Shown: positions 37,070 to 47,431 of the stretch, piece after piece
How positions within the stretch are numbered: position 1 is the first letter of the stretch
Layout of the letters: every line of letters starts with the position of its first letter
Assembly: GCA_002409625.1 (NCBI GenBank)
Contig: DHNY01000016.1
Location: 1 to 64,000, forward strand
DNA length: 64,000 nucleotides
Source: Anaerolineaceae bacterium UBA5404
GTDB lineage: Bacteria > Chloroflexota > Anaerolineae > Anaerolineales > Anaerolineaceae
Direction of reading: 5' to 3'
Notes under the pieces: generated by a model
What the model was told of the DNA's origin: nothing
The model's database searches: none
Seen by the model: only the letters and a program-made list of their open reading frames with translations
Made by a program: the position numbers and the translations under genes

Positions 37070-37127
37070 GCTTTGGTTAACTTGCTTCACGATGGATAAA
37101 TAATAGAAAGGCGTCAAAAGTAAAGCT

Positions 37128-38117
37128 ATGAATACATTTATTGTTGGTGGAACCGGCTTTTTGGGTTACTACACTTGCCTGGAGCTTTTGAAAAAAGGTC
37201 ATAAAGTGAGCACCTTGGCGCATATCCCACCGCCTGAGGCGCTTGATTTCCCCGGTGAAGTGACGCTGGCTATCGCTGATATGAACAAAATGAGCGATGA
37301 GCAGCTTTTAAGTCATTTGCAAGGGATGGACGGGCTTATTTTCGCGGCTGGTATTGATGATCGTGTGGTGCCAAAGGCGCCGGCATATCCTTTCTTCTAT
37401 GAGGGTAATGTTGTGGCAACCGAACGCATTTTGCGTTTGGCTAAGCAAGCCGGTGTTAAACGAGCGGTTATTTTTAGTTCTTATTTTGTGGCTTGTCATC
37501 GTATGGTGCCAGAAATGAAACTAGCCGAAAAGCACCCCTATATCCGCAGTCGGGTTGAGCAAATAGACGCTGGCATTGCTGTGGCAGGCGATGAGATGGT
37601 GGTCAACTTCCTGGCTTTGCCTTATATTTTTGGCGCATTGCCGGGACGTATGCCGCTTTGGGAACCACTTTTGAAATATCTTGAAAGTAAGGGAAGCTGG
37701 ATATTTTATCCGGCCGGTGGCAGTGCCATGGTGGCGGTCCAAGAGGTGGCATCTGCGGCAGTTGGTGCTCTCGAACGTGGCGAAAACGGACGTTTGTATG
37801 AGGTCGCTGCAGAAAATCTGACCTGGGTTGAGTTTTTGACCCGATTGGGTGCTTTTCTAAACAAACCCAAGAAAATTCTCACATTGCCTAAATGGGTGGT
37901 GAAATTTGGTGCAGCCTTGGTTAGTTTGCATTACAAGCTGAAAGGCAAAGAATCTGGTTTGAATCTGGTGCCTTTTGTGGATTTGCAGACCCGAAATGCC
38001 TTTTTGGATTTAGAAAGCGCGCCGAAAGCCCTGGTTTATGAACATGCTGACTTGCAAGAGGCTTTTGAAGCCACGGTTGAGGTTTACCAAAGCTTAAAAG
38101 CGCAAACGAAACGATAA
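37128..38117 (+). CDS. NAD-dependent epimerase/dehydratase family protein
   Basis: 329 aa, extended SDR fold. Nucleotide motif FIVGGTGFLGYYTCLELLKKGHKV at the N-terminus; a SSYFVACH segment stands where the usual catalytic YxxxK region begins, and the classic YxxxK is not clear. Atypical SDRs often act as oxidoreductases or NmrA-like regulators. Substrate unknown. The following small membrane-protein gene starts 18 bp downstream. Confidence 0.75.
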   Translation: MNTFIVGGTGFLGYYTCLELLKKGHKVSTLAHIPPPEALDFPGEVTLAIADMNKMSDEQLLSHLQGMDGLIFAAGIDDRVVPKAPAYPFFYEGNVVATERILRLAKQAGVKRAVIFSSYFVACHRMVPEMKLAEKHPYIRSRVEQIDAGIAVAGDEMVVNFLALPYIFGALPGRMPLWEPLLKYLESKGSWIFYPAGGSAMVAVQEVASAAVGALERGENGRLYEVAAENLTWVEFLTRLGAFLNKPKKILTLPKWVVKFGAALVSLHYKLKGKESGLNLVPFVDLQTRNAFLDLESAPKALVYEHADLQEAFEATVEVYQSLKAQTKR

Positions 38118-38135
38118 ATTGAATGTAAGGTTGAA

Positions 38136-38555
38136 ATGCAAAAAATAATTTCATGGCTTAATCCACGCGGAACAAAAACCTGGTTGTTTATTCTTAGCAT
38201 TGTGCTGGGGGCAGCCTGGGCTTTTGCCTTTTTAGCGCTGGTCGATTACCTGATGCAAGTTTATGCCGAGAAAATGACCGGCGTGGACACAACTTTGATG
38301 TTGGGTATCTTTATTGGAATGGTGACAATCGCCTTTATTTTAGCCATCATTGCCAAAGACAAACGCGGCATGACCTATGGCATATATGCCGGCTTAGCCT
38401 GCATGGTGGTTTGTGGCTTAATTCTGTTCCGTGATTCTTTGACTTTAGTTCCTCTGGTTGGTTTTATGGGTCCGCTTGGGGCATTTAATGGCGCCAATTT
38501 GGGCGAGATGTTCAACCGCGGTCGTGAAGCCAGGAAGAAAGAACGCGACTCATAA
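38136..38555 (+). CDS. Small polytopic membrane protein
   Basis: 139 aa with four likely transmembrane segments (about residues 16-38, 56-77, 86-104 and 108-122) and a charged C-terminus. AAGG precedes the ATG. Family not recognised; probably cotranscribed with the SDR gene. Confidence 0.7.
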   Translation: MQKIISWLNPRGTKTWLFILSIVLGAAWAFAFLALVDYLMQVYAEKMTGVDTTLMLGIFIGMVTIAFILAIIAKDKRGMTYGIYAGLACMVVCGLILFRDSLTLVPLVGFMGPLGAFNGANLGEMFNRGREARKKERDS

Positions 38556-38613
38556 ACCCAGGGTTTTCTTAGCCAGGTCTTGAAGTAATAGAAAAACGAA
38601 AAACATTATGAAG

Positions 38614-38638
38614 AAAAAACCGCCACAAGGGCGGTTTT
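38614..38638. terminator. Bidirectional terminator between converging genes
   Basis: Stem AAAACCGCC/GGCGGTTTT with a 5-nt loop. Six A precede it, giving a T run on the minus strand after murE, and four T follow on the plus strand. Confidence 0.85.
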
Positions 38639-38641
38639 GCT

Positions 38642-40201
38642 TTAGGATTGTTTGCTTGTTGGCAGGTAGGGCATTTTGGGACCTTCAATCCCCAGGTGCT
38701 CTGCGAGGGCGGCGCGCATGGCAGTGCGGTCATCCCAAAGATACTCGGTATCAATAAAACACATGGATTGCTCATGTCCTTTGCCTTGCGCCACAATGGT
38801 ATCGCCGGGTTGAGCAAGCTCAATGGCTTTGCGAATCGCGTCACCCCGGTCTGGCACGCGGAAAAAGTCGCGGCCTTCCACGCCACCAGCTTCTATAGCT
38901 GCCTGTGCCATGTCTTCTAAAATGGCGTCCAGCGATTCGGTGCGCGGATCTTCTGCTGTCAAAATGGAAATATCGGCACCTTTGATTGAAACCTTGGGCA
39001 TCATGCGCCGTTTTTCACGATCGCGCAAGCCGGCAGAGCCATAAACAGTAATCAGTTTGCCTGGTGACATCAGGCGGATGGTTTCCAGGGAGCGTTCCAA
39101 GGCGTTTGGCGTGTGCGCGAAGTCGACAATGGCGGTAAAGTTTTGCCCCATTTGGATAACTTCCATGCGACCGGGAACTGGTGGCAAACTGCCGATATCC
39201 TTGGCGGCTTGTTTGGCATCCAAACCCAAACCGAGCACGGTGGCACCCAGCGCGGCAAGAACGTTTGAGACGTTAAAGAGCCCAATCATGGGGCTTTGTA
39301 CCTTAAAGCTGTGTTTGCCAATATGACCCGTAAAACGGAGTTGCTCGGGCTTATTGTCAATTTCATCTGCCCAGATATCAGCTTGGTTCAGTCTGCTGTA
39401 AGTAATCAGCTTGCCGGGAGCCAGACGTTTCGTGTAGCCATAGTGCTCATCGTCTTTGTTGAGCACTGCCAGGCGCGGGTTGCCGATGCGTTTGCGCGGG
39501 GTGAGCGCAAGGGCTTCAACCAGCATGCCTTTGGCTTTTACGTAAGCTTCAAGCGATCCATGATAGTCAAGATGTTCGTGGGTGATGTTGGTGATAACGG
39601 CGATATCAATGTCCGCAGCGATGACCCTGCCTTGCGCCAGCCCATGTGAGGTGCATTCCAGCACGCAATGGGTCATCCCGGCTTCAACCATCATGCGCAT
39701 ATAACCTTGGATGTCGGGTGAATCTGGTGTGGTTACATGAAAGCCGGTATCCAGCGTTTGGTCGCCAATCAGCGCGTTTACGGTTGTAATCATGCCCGCT
39801 TTGATGCCCGCTTTGGTCAACAGATGATGAATCATCGAAGACGTGGTGGTCTTGCCATCTGTGCCGGTAACGCCAATAACGCGCAGTTTACGGGCAGGAA
39901 AGCCATGCAATGCGGCTGCCATGTGTGCCAAAGCGGCACGCAAATCACCTTCGAGTTGGAGCCAGGCGATGTTTAGGTCATGTGGTTTGGGGTGTTCGCT
40001 TACGATAAGGCGCGCACCGTTTTCAATTGCGTCTGGAATAAACCGGTTGCCATCCACGTTATCACCCTTGATAGCGACAAAGGCGAAACCGGGTTGCACC
40101 TGGCGCGAGTCGGCGCTTATGCCATGTAAAAGAACACGTGGGATATCTGAAATGGGATTGACGGGAATGTCACGAAGGATTGTTTTTAAGTATTTTGCCA
40201 T
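38642..40201 (-). CDS. murE: UDP-N-acetylmuramyl-tripeptide synthetase
   Basis: 519 aa Mur ligase. ATP site VTGTDGKTTTSSMIHHLL, substrate residues VTTPDSPDIQGYMR, the middle-domain NITHEHLDYHGS, and VDFAHTPNALE. It adds the third amino acid to UDP-MurNAc-Ala-Glu. The specificity motif, DNPR in meso-diaminopimelate enzymes, reads EDPR here (TAEDPRTESLDA), so the third residue could be another diamino acid; ornithine has been reported in some Chloroflexota walls. The ATG at 40201 follows the stop of the upstream gene by 1 nt. No other mur gene is adjacent. Confidence 0.93.
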   Translation of the reverse strand: MAKYLKTILRDIPVNPISDIPRVLLHGISADSRQVQPGFAFVAIKGDNVDGNRFIPDAIENGARLIVSEHPKPHDLNIAWLQLEGDLRAALAHMAAALHGFPARKLRVIGVTGTDGKTTTSSMIHHLLTKAGIKAGMITTVNALIGDQTLDTGFHVTTPDSPDIQGYMRMMVEAGMTHCVLECTSHGLAQGRVIAADIDIAVITNITHEHLDYHGSLEAYVKAKGMLVEALALTPRKRIGNPRLAVLNKDDEHYGYTKRLAPGKLITYSRLNQADIWADEIDNKPEQLRFTGHIGKHSFKVQSPMIGLFNVSNVLAALGATVLGLGLDAKQAAKDIGSLPPVPGRMEVIQMGQNFTAIVDFAHTPNALERSLETIRLMSPGKLITVYGSAGLRDREKRRMMPKVSIKGADISILTAEDPRTESLDAILEDMAQAAIEAGGVEGRDFFRVPDRGDAIRKAIELAQPGDTIVAQGKGHEQSMCFIDTEYLWDDRTAMRAALAEHLGIEGPKMPYLPTSKQS

Positions 40202-40202
40202 A

Positions 40203-40835
40203 TTATCTTTTTGATTTTTTCTTTTTGGGTTTTGCAGCTTGGTCAAAATCTTTTGAAGCCAGGATAAAGCCCACAATCAGCATTGCCCCACCGAAGCCCA
40301 TCATAAGCGGACCCAGGACCTGTTTAAATGTGGTTTTGGATTTGCTTTCGACAACGGGAATGTTAAACTCAAAATGATGTTGAGGACTCAAAGGGTATTT
40401 TGTTGGGTCCGTGCCCTGGTCGGCAAGTCCGAGGCTTAATTTGACCTTAGCGGGTACCAGGAGATTGCCATTAACGGTCCAGCTGATTTCAGTACCCTGT
40501 GCCTGAACTGGCAGGTGTTGGCGACGTTCTGAGCGCGTTTTCAGAGGGTTCGCTGACAATTGGCTGTCGATGGTTAAGCCTTTATCCAAAGCATCCTTAA
40601 CTTTTCTATCGGGCACAACTTTTAAAGTGATGATTCCTTCTTCTTCTAATGCTAACTCGGTAGGATAGGTCACACTTGCTTCCACAAAACCATCGGTACC
40701 CAGGATGATATCCGGTAGCTGCGTGGTTTGGACTTGCTTGGTTTGGATGCCCGGGTTATTACGATTGACAAAGATGCCAATAAAGAGCAAGGTTATGCCG
40801 AGGACGATGAGGATAAGATAGTAAGGTTTTTTCAT
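40203..40835 (-). CDS. Membrane-anchored protein with beta-rich ectodomain, unknown family
   Basis: 210 aa. TM helix at residues 5-24, an extracytoplasmic region of about 140 aa with alternating hydrophobic strands (VEASVTYPTELALEEEGIITLKV and similar), a second TM helix (about 176-196) and a very basic cytoplasmic tail (KPKKKKSKR). Translationally coupled to murE, hinting at an envelope role. Not recognised. Confidence 0.75.
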   Translation of the reverse strand: MKKPYYLILIVLGITLLFIGIFVNRNNPGIQTKQVQTTQLPDIILGTDGFVEASVTYPTELALEEEGIITLKVVPDRKVKDALDKGLTIDSQLSANPLKTRSERRQHLPVQAQGTEISWTVNGNLLVPAKVKLSLGLADQGTDPTKYPLSPQHHFEFNIPVVESKSKTTFKQVLGPLMMGFGGAMLIVGFILASKDFDQAAKPKKKKSKR

Positions 40836-40957
40836 AAATAGTCCACTTCATTTGAGATTTGACGCAAAAATGATATCACGGGAAGCCATAAAAGCAAAAT
40901 GCAAGGTGCATTTCGAGGGTAAAGGAAGCGCATATTAGCTTAGAAACCATGAAATAC

Positions 40958-40986
40958 TTGCCCCTTACATGGCTTTAGGATAACAT
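40958..40986 (+). promoter_or_regulatory. Promoter of yitT-like gene, leaderless
   Basis: TTGCCC (40958-40963), a 17-nt spacer, TAACAT (40981-40986), then 6 nt to the ATG at 40993. No Shine-Dalgarno. Confidence 0.55.
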
Positions 40987-40992
40987 TATGCC

Positions 40993-41937
40993 ATGCCTAA
41001 AGAGCCTAAAATCCCATCAAAAGGTCGTTCTGCGCGGGACCTCATTAGCCCTGAGCAGCGGAAAGAAAACAGAAAAGCTTTCCTAAAAAACGTCGGTGAA
41101 TTTCTGCTTTGTATTCTCGGCGGTTTGATTTATTCTGCAGCCATCAACTTGATTGTGCTCCCCAAAGGTTTGTTTATTGGAAACCTAACCGGTTTGGCGC
41201 AAGTGATTCAAGATATTCTCAAGATGGTTGTCCCCGTTCAGCGTGACCTGACCGGTATTTTCCTGTTTTTGCTCAACACACCGCTGTTTATCATGTCTTT
41301 TACCTCCATCAACCGCAAGTTCTTCATGAAGACCCTTTTGACGGTTGGCTCGATGTTCGCGGCAATGACTTTTATTCCCATCGTGGATATTTTGCCAAAG
41401 ATGACCGACTACCTGACCATTAGCCTGGTTGGCGGTGCGATTGCGGGCTTTGGTGCGGGTTTGTGTTTGCAAGCCGGCGGCAGTGGCGGTGGAACAGATA
41501 TTTTGGGCGTTTATGTCAGCTTGAAGCGTAAAGATTTTAGCGTGGGGCGGGTAAACCTGATAATCAGTTTGCTTATTTACGCTTACGCTTTCTTCCGTAA
41601 AGATCCCATTGTGATGATTTACTCTTTCATCTTCACCCTGATTTACGTTTTTGTGGTGGATAAAACCCATTATCAAAACGTGAAGATCAGTTTGATGGTG
41701 GTAACTAAATCTGAAAAAGTTCTGGATTGCATTACCAGAGGCTTTGGCAGAGGCGCGACCTATTGGAATGGTAAGGGCGCTTACTCTGGCCAAGACACCT
41801 TTGTGATCAACACGGTGGTATCTAAGTATGAGCTGATTCGTATGCGGCGGCTTTTGCAGGACATTGATCCAAATGCTTTCATCATCGAAAACACCGATGT
41901 GAACGTGACGGGCCAATTTATGTCCAATTTCTTTTAG
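40993..41937 (+). CDS. YitT family membrane protein (DUF161/DUF2179)
   Basis: 314 aa. Basic N-terminus, five to six TM helices (about residues 40-230) with LPKGLFIGNLTGLAQ and the Gly-rich QAGGSGGGTDILGVYV, then a soluble DUF2179 domain (VVTKSEKVLDCITRGFGRGATY onward). Transport role not established for the family. cutC follows after 20 bp. Confidence 0.9.
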   Translation: MPKEPKIPSKGRSARDLISPEQRKENRKAFLKNVGEFLLCILGGLIYSAAINLIVLPKGLFIGNLTGLAQVIQDILKMVVPVQRDLTGIFLFLLNTPLFIMSFTSINRKFFMKTLLTVGSMFAAMTFIPIVDILPKMTDYLTISLVGGAIAGFGAGLCLQAGGSGGGTDILGVYVSLKRKDFSVGRVNLIISLLIYAYAFFRKDPIVMIYSFIFTLIYVFVVDKTHYQNVKISLMVVTKSEKVLDCITRGFGRGATYWNGKGAYSGQDTFVINTVVSKYELIRMRRLLQDIDPNAFIIENTDVNVTGQFMSNFF

Positions 41938-41957
41938 CCACTTTAGTTTGTAAAGAA

Positions 41958-42719
41958 ATGAAAACCAATCCCTTGCTTGAAATTTGCTGTGGATCAGCAG
42001 ATGACGCCATTGAGTCCTGGCATGGGGGTGCTAACCGCGTGGAGTTGTGTTCTTCGCTCTTTTTGGGTGGCTTAACCCCAACCTTGGGCGCATTGCTGGA
42101 AGTCAAGGAAAAGACCGGCATCCAGGTGGCAGTGATGGTTCGTCCCCGCCAGGGTGGTTTTTGTTATTCCGAGACGGATTTTGCGGTTGCTTTGAGGGAT
42201 GCCGCGCTTTTTGCAAGGCAGGGCGCAGATGCTTTGGTGACTGGGTTTTTGAGCGTGGATGGACGTGTTGACCTGGCACGTACCAAAGCTTTTGTTGAAG
42301 TCGCGAACGGTTTGCCGGTTTGCTTCCATCGCGCGATTGATTTGGTGCCGGATTGGCGCGAAGCTTTGGATGTGTTGGCTGAGGCAGGCGTGACCCGCGT
42401 TTTGAGCAGTGGGCAAGGCCATTCGGCTTGGGAGGGACACGATACACTCAAACAGATGATTGATTATGCTGCTGGACGTTTGGTAATTATGCCTGGTGGT
42501 GGCATTCGCGCGCACAATATAGGCGACTTGTTAGCCTACACAGGCGCAACAGAAGTTCACAGTGGCGGTGTTTCTGATATGCATTATGACCATTCTAATG
42601 CGCATAATCCTAGCTTGCGATTTGGCGATGTGCAAAGCCCAGCAGAAAACACCTATCGCCAGGTGAACCGCGAAAAGGTGCGTGCCTTGGTTGACGCATT
42701 GACTGTAAGTGAAAAATGA
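41958..42719 (+). CDS. cutC: CutC family protein
   Basis: 253 aa TIM-barrel. EICCGSADDA, GANRVELCSSLFLGGLTPT, MVRPRQGGFCYS, CFHRAIDLVPDW, VLSSGQG and IMPGGGIRAHNI are all family blocks. Historically linked to copper tolerance in E. coli, though a direct copper role is disputed. Its last 4 bp overlap the next gene (ATGA). Confidence 0.93.
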   Translation: MKTNPLLEICCGSADDAIESWHGGANRVELCSSLFLGGLTPTLGALLEVKEKTGIQVAVMVRPRQGGFCYSETDFAVALRDAALFARQGADALVTGFLSVDGRVDLARTKAFVEVANGLPVCFHRAIDLVPDWREALDVLAEAGVTRVLSSGQGHSAWEGHDTLKQMIDYAAGRLVIMPGGGIRAHNIGDLLAYTGATEVHSGGVSDMHYDHSNAHNPSLRFGDVQSPAENTYRQVNREKVRALVDALTVSEK

Positions 42720-43399
42720 TTCATCAAGCCATTCAAGAAAGGCTCCTCTTAGAGCAGGACAAGCCATATGCTGCCTTTTCAGCAAAATTGATTCCGACAG
42801 TTGACCCTGAACGGATTATTGGCGTTCGTGTACCTGTCTTACGCGAGATGGCTAAAAAACTTCATAAATGGGATGATATCCCAAGCTTTTTAAGCGCGTT
42901 GCCCCATAGCTATTTTGAGGAAAACCAGCTACACGCCTTGCTTCTTTCGATACGCCAGGATTTTGAACCCTTGATGGCAAAAATTGACTCCTTTTTGCCC
43001 TTCGTGGATAACTGGGCGACATGTGACCTTTTGTCTCCGAAAATTCACCCCCGGGATTTTCCGGCTTTTTTGAAACACATTCAAACTTGGCTTGGGTCAG
43101 ACCATGAATACACGATTCGCTTTGGCGTTGGTATGATGATGCAATATTTCCTTGATGATGCTTTTGATGTGCAATTTTTGGAATGGGTAGTGGCTTTACG
43201 CTCTGATGCCTATTATGTGAACATGATGATTGCCTGGTTTTTTGCAACCGCACTTGTTAAACAGTATGATGCTAGCTTGCCATACTTGGAGCAAAATCAA
43301 CTGAGCCCTTGGACGCATAATAAAGCCATCCAAAAAGCAATCGAAAGCCGCCGGATTTCACCCAAAACCAAAAGCTATTTACGTTCTCTTAAGCGATGA
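42716..43399 (+). CDS. DNA alkylation repair protein (AlkD-like HEAT repeats)
   Basis: 227 aa, all-helical. VRVPVLREMAKKL, FEENQLHALLL, VDNWATCDLLSPKI, RFGVGMMMQYFLD and WFFATALVKQYD are typical of AlkD-type DNA glycosylase relatives. These remove bulky or cationic alkylpurines. The start overlaps cutC, so translation is probably coupled. Confidence 0.9.
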   Translation: MIHQAIQERLLLEQDKPYAAFSAKLIPTVDPERIIGVRVPVLREMAKKLHKWDDIPSFLSALPHSYFEENQLHALLLSIRQDFEPLMAKIDSFLPFVDNWATCDLLSPKIHPRDFPAFLKHIQTWLGSDHEYTIRFGVGMMMQYFLDDAFDVQFLEWVVALRSDAYYVNMMIAWFFATALVKQYDASLPYLEQNQLSPWTHNKAIQKAIESRRISPKTKSYLRSLKR

Positions 43400-43416
43400 G
43401 GCTCAAGTAGTCGTCT

Positions 43417-44205
43417 TTAATCTTCCACACTGGAACCAAAAAGCCCAATGATCTCTTCTAACATCGGGTAGTTTAAGGCTTTTACCTTTTCCATGACTGA
43501 GGGTTTGACGATCGCGCCATGCCTTAAAGCAATCGCCGCGCTAACGATGTCTTCTTGTTCAACCGCGTTTTGTAACAGGGCTTGTGCCTCGGCATGGCTT
43601 TTCTGCGGGCTATCTAAGACGCCTTGAATGATTTTGGCAATATGGCTTTGACCCATTTTGAGCGCCTCGTCCAGTGGTGCAGTGGTAGCTTTGTGCAAAG
43701 CAAAGTCCGCGCCAATGGCTGCTAAAATCAACACGGTTTTGGTGTAGTTGTAATCGGCGTTGCCAAAAATGATGCTTTCAATCAGTGCTGTGTAGCCGGG
43801 GTTGTTGATGTGGTCGGCGTCATCGCCAATCGTCCACAGCCAATAAACCACCTCGCCATGCCCTCGTTCGGCTGCGCGGATGGTGCCGGTGCCGTTATAG
43901 CGGTCGCGGATGGCTAGTTTAATGTTGCTAGTTTCGATAAAGAAGCGCAGCATCTCAAGGTAACCTTCAGACGTCGAAATCTGATAGGCGCTTTCGGTGT
44001 TGCCATCCTGGTAGTTGATGTCTGCGCCGGCTTGCACCAGGCGTTTCACTTCTGTCAGATTATTATCCCAGGCAGCTTGGATAAGTTGCTCGTTAAGGTC
44101 ACGTTCGCCTTCTGCGACCAGGCTATGGCGCACTTTGGAGACCCGCGGAGCTAATTTAGGCAGCTCATTGGCTTCACTTTTGCTCAGAATGACTTCCTCG
44201 GCCAT
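43417..44205 (-). CDS. Ankyrin-repeat protein
   Basis: 262 aa. Three to five ankyrin repeats: LIQAAWDNNLTEVKRLVQAGADINYQ, SEGYLEMLRFFIE, AAERGHGEVVYWLW, GYTALIESIIFGN, and LILAAIGADFALHKAT. No signal peptide. Probably a cytoplasmic protein-binding module. Shine-Dalgarno AAAGGAG present. The downstream guaB is 33 bp away on the same strand and would be transcribed first. Confidence 0.85.
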   Translation of the reverse strand: MAEEVILSKSEANELPKLAPRVSKVRHSLVAEGERDLNEQLIQAAWDNNLTEVKRLVQAGADINYQDGNTESAYQISTSEGYLEMLRFFIETSNIKLAIRDRYNGTGTIRAAERGHGEVVYWLWTIGDDADHINNPGYTALIESIIFGNADYNYTKTVLILAAIGADFALHKATTAPLDEALKMGQSHIAKIIQGVLDSPQKSHAEAQALLQNAVEQEDIVSAAIALRHGAIVKPSVMEKVKALNYPMLEEIIGLFGSSVED

Positions 44206-44238
44206 TTTGCTCCTTTCAGGTTCTTAAACCTGGCGTTT

Positions 44239-45318
<1,080 letters not shown>

Positions 45319-45491
45319 TCACAAAACTAAGCGCTATGGCTTGAAATATACCATAGAATGAGGGATATATCGTATAAAACGCACCCGTAATTTTTTCATT
45401 ACTTAAATTGGGCTATGAAGCGCTTTTGTATGAAAAAGAAGGCTGGGGATGATATGATAATGAGGAAAAACATGAAAGGATAAAGAAAGAA

Positions 45492-46019
45492 ATGGACTTT
45501 TTTGAAGTGATGAAACGACGCAAATCGGTGCGCAGTTATACCGGAAAGGCACCCAGTGAGGCGCAGATGCGCATGATTTTGGAGGCGGCCTGGACTTCGC
45601 CAGTGGCTCGCGCGCGTTTTGAAAACATACACCTCACTGTGATAACTGACAAAGGCGTTTTGCAGGCGATTGTGGATAACGTAGGCGATCGGGTGGTTCG
45701 ACCAGGCAGCCCCCTGTATGACGCGCCGGTGTTGATTTTGGTTTCGGCAAAACCTGTTGGGGAAGTGCTTCACAACAATGAGTATTCCAGCGCGGCGATG
45801 ATTGTGCACAATATGTCTTTGGCGGCTACGGCTTTAGGCTTGGGCAGTTGTGACATCTGGGGCGCGATCAATTTGGCGAATGAGAACCCGGAACTGGTCA
45901 AACGCTTCAAGTTGCCTGAGGGTTTCGTGCCTTGTTGCAGCCTGGTGATTGGTGAAACCGATGAGCCCATGCCAGTGCGCGAGGTGCAGGAAGGCAAAAT
46001 GGCGGTCAGCTATTTGTGA
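45492..46019 (+). CDS. Nitroreductase family protein
   Basis: 175 aa FMN-dependent nitroreductase fold. FFEVMKRRKSVRSYTGK (FMN phosphate site), SPVARARFENIHLTVI, a central helix with HNMSLAATALGLGSCDIWGAI, and VIGETDEPMP. Short form of the family. The physiological substrate cannot be inferred. Confidence 0.88.
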   Translation: MDFFEVMKRRKSVRSYTGKAPSEAQMRMILEAAWTSPVARARFENIHLTVITDKGVLQAIVDNVGDRVVRPGSPLYDAPVLILVSAKPVGEVLHNNEYSSAAMIVHNMSLAATALGLGSCDIWGAINLANENPELVKRFKLPEGFVPCCSLVIGETDEPMPVREVQEGKMAVSYL

Positions 46020-46179
46020 TAGCAAATGATCATGCTTAATTAAGTGCGTCTTGGCGTCTGTTATTTGTTCGGTTGGTGTCTGTTAGCTGTTCGCGTCGGT
46101 GCTGCTTACGTGCAGACTTCTTTTGTCTGCGCCCACCGAGCGCATAAGTCAACATACGGGCACTGTTTGCTTGTTGCAT

Positions 46180-46321
46180 GGCGAGGACGCCATGCAGAAC
46201 AGGGAAGGGTTCGTTCCGGCGTCCTCGCCGGAACACATTAGGCCATAAGTTCAAATTACGTAAAACTAATCGCTATTCTTGCCCTTCAGTGGGACGCCGA
46301 GGGCATCGGCTTGGTTGTGCA
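46180..46321. repeat. 142-bp direct repeat, copy 1
   Basis: Matches 47675..47816 at equal length with about 10 differences. It contains the palindrome GTTCCGGC-GTCCTC-GCCGGAAC and the 26-bp hairpin at 46280. The surrounding non-coding region (46020-46560) also holds related GGGACGCCG and GTCTCGCCGAGGG motifs but no supported gene. Confidence 0.85.
46280..46305. repeat. REP-like hairpin TGCCCT...AGGGCA
   Basis: Member of a hairpin family also seen at 47775, 56601 and 56822: TGCCCT-(T/C)CGGTG-type arms around a GGA or TCC loop. Here two stem positions are compensated or lost. Confidence 0.65.
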
Positions 46322-46564
46322 TGGCAGGAAGCAATCGGGAAAAGTAAGGCGGGACGCCGGCGCGTTGGTAAGTCTCATCTCCAAGGCGTCTCGCCGAGGG
46401 TAAGATTGTGTTTGTAGGTAGAGACACATGGCAAGATGCCATGCGGAACAAGATTGGGTGGGTACGACTGGATGTCATGCCAAACCGACGTGGGGTAGAT
46501 GAATGAGTGGCTAGGGATGAGTGATAATATAGGATTGAAAGATGTCACCCAAGAACAGACAACA

Positions 46565-46596
46565 AAAAAAGCTGTGAGTTTTAGCTCACAGCTTTT
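46565..46596. terminator. Intrinsic terminator of the 46611..47306 gene
   Basis: Stem AAAAAGCTGTGAG with its complement and a 6-nt loop. T runs on both strands. The duplicate at 47906 has the same stem apart from a changed base pair. Confidence 0.85.
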
Positions 46597-46610
46597 TGAT
46601 CTTTCCTTAT

Positions 46611-47306
46611 TTAATTGTTAATCAGTGGTAATGCTATTGGGAAGATTGAAGGCAGAGGTTCTTTGTATCTTATTGTTAGTTGACAGATTATATGCTTAGT
46701 ATTACTTTCCGAAGGTGTTACGCTAAATCCAAAATTGTATGCACTAGAGTTAACCTTGTGATTAAGATTGTAGTTTTTTACGAGCTTTTCGCCATCTGCC
46801 CAATCACTCTCGTATGTTAATCTAGCAATAACCTCGCGATTATCACCTTTGTAATGATATTGTACCAGTTCTAAGCCAATATTTGATGTTGCACTTGTAT
46901 CATCTATATATGCATCTATTCCGGTAATAATCGAGTCCATGGGTATGTCAATTGGTGCACTCAGTGATACTATGCCACCTTCGATAAAGAAACAACCTTG
47001 TTTTGAATACTTTTTATGACTACCCTCTTCATGTTGATAAAGTTGAAATGCTGCATTTCCATAACTTTGATATCGAGTTATATAATTCGCCATTTGAATG
47101 TCGTTTTCGAGGAAACCGGCTTTTTCGGCTATTTCATTACTACTTTCTTCCATTTGTTGATGATAAGCCCCTTCGTAATCAATGTCAAAATCAGGGTCTT
47201 CAGGTGGTGCAACGTCTTGTGCGGCGGGGGTGGAAAGGGGCAGACTGACCAAAATCAGGACAAGCACTGCGATGATATTGAATAGGGGTAAACGTTTGGA
47301 TGACAT
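46611..47306 (-). CDS. Secreted protein of a duplicated cassette (copy A)
   Basis: 231 aa. N-terminal signal peptide (MSSKRLPLFNIIAVLVLIL to about residue 29). The mature region has alternating beta-strand patterns with two cysteines and ends in PLPSIFPIALPLINN. Paralog of 47954..48631: near-identical signal peptides, aligned blocks around AAFQLY, NGC/QGCF, P(M/Y)(D/N)(S/A)IITG(I/F)DA and YNLNHKV/YDLNHQV, and an almost identical C-terminal FP(I/M)ALPLINN. Shine-Dalgarno AGGAATATT. Function unknown. Confidence 0.75.
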   Translation of the reverse strand: MSSKRLPLFNIIAVLVLILVSLPLSTPAAQDVAPPEDPDFDIDYEGAYHQQMEESSNEIAEKAGFLENDIQMANYITRYQSYGNAAFQLYQHEEGSHKKYSKQGCFFIEGGIVSLSAPIDIPMDSIITGIDAYIDDTSATSNIGLELVQYHYKGDNREVIARLTYESDWADGEKLVKNYNLNHKVNSSAYNFGFSVTPSESNTKHIICQLTIRYKEPLPSIFPIALPLINN

Positions 47307-47431
47307 AATATTCCTATCTTCTTAACTAAATTAATATATTTTGCTTATAAACAAGTCTATGACTTGTGTGAACACTATGGTTCAAAAGGACACGATAATT
47401 AATACGAACAATAGGTTTATAGGTGCGATAA

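Noticed and set aside
46020..46480. Several short frames in the repeat region after the nitroreductase
   Set aside because: They run across inverted and direct repeats in both directions, and are not preserved in the second repeat copy.
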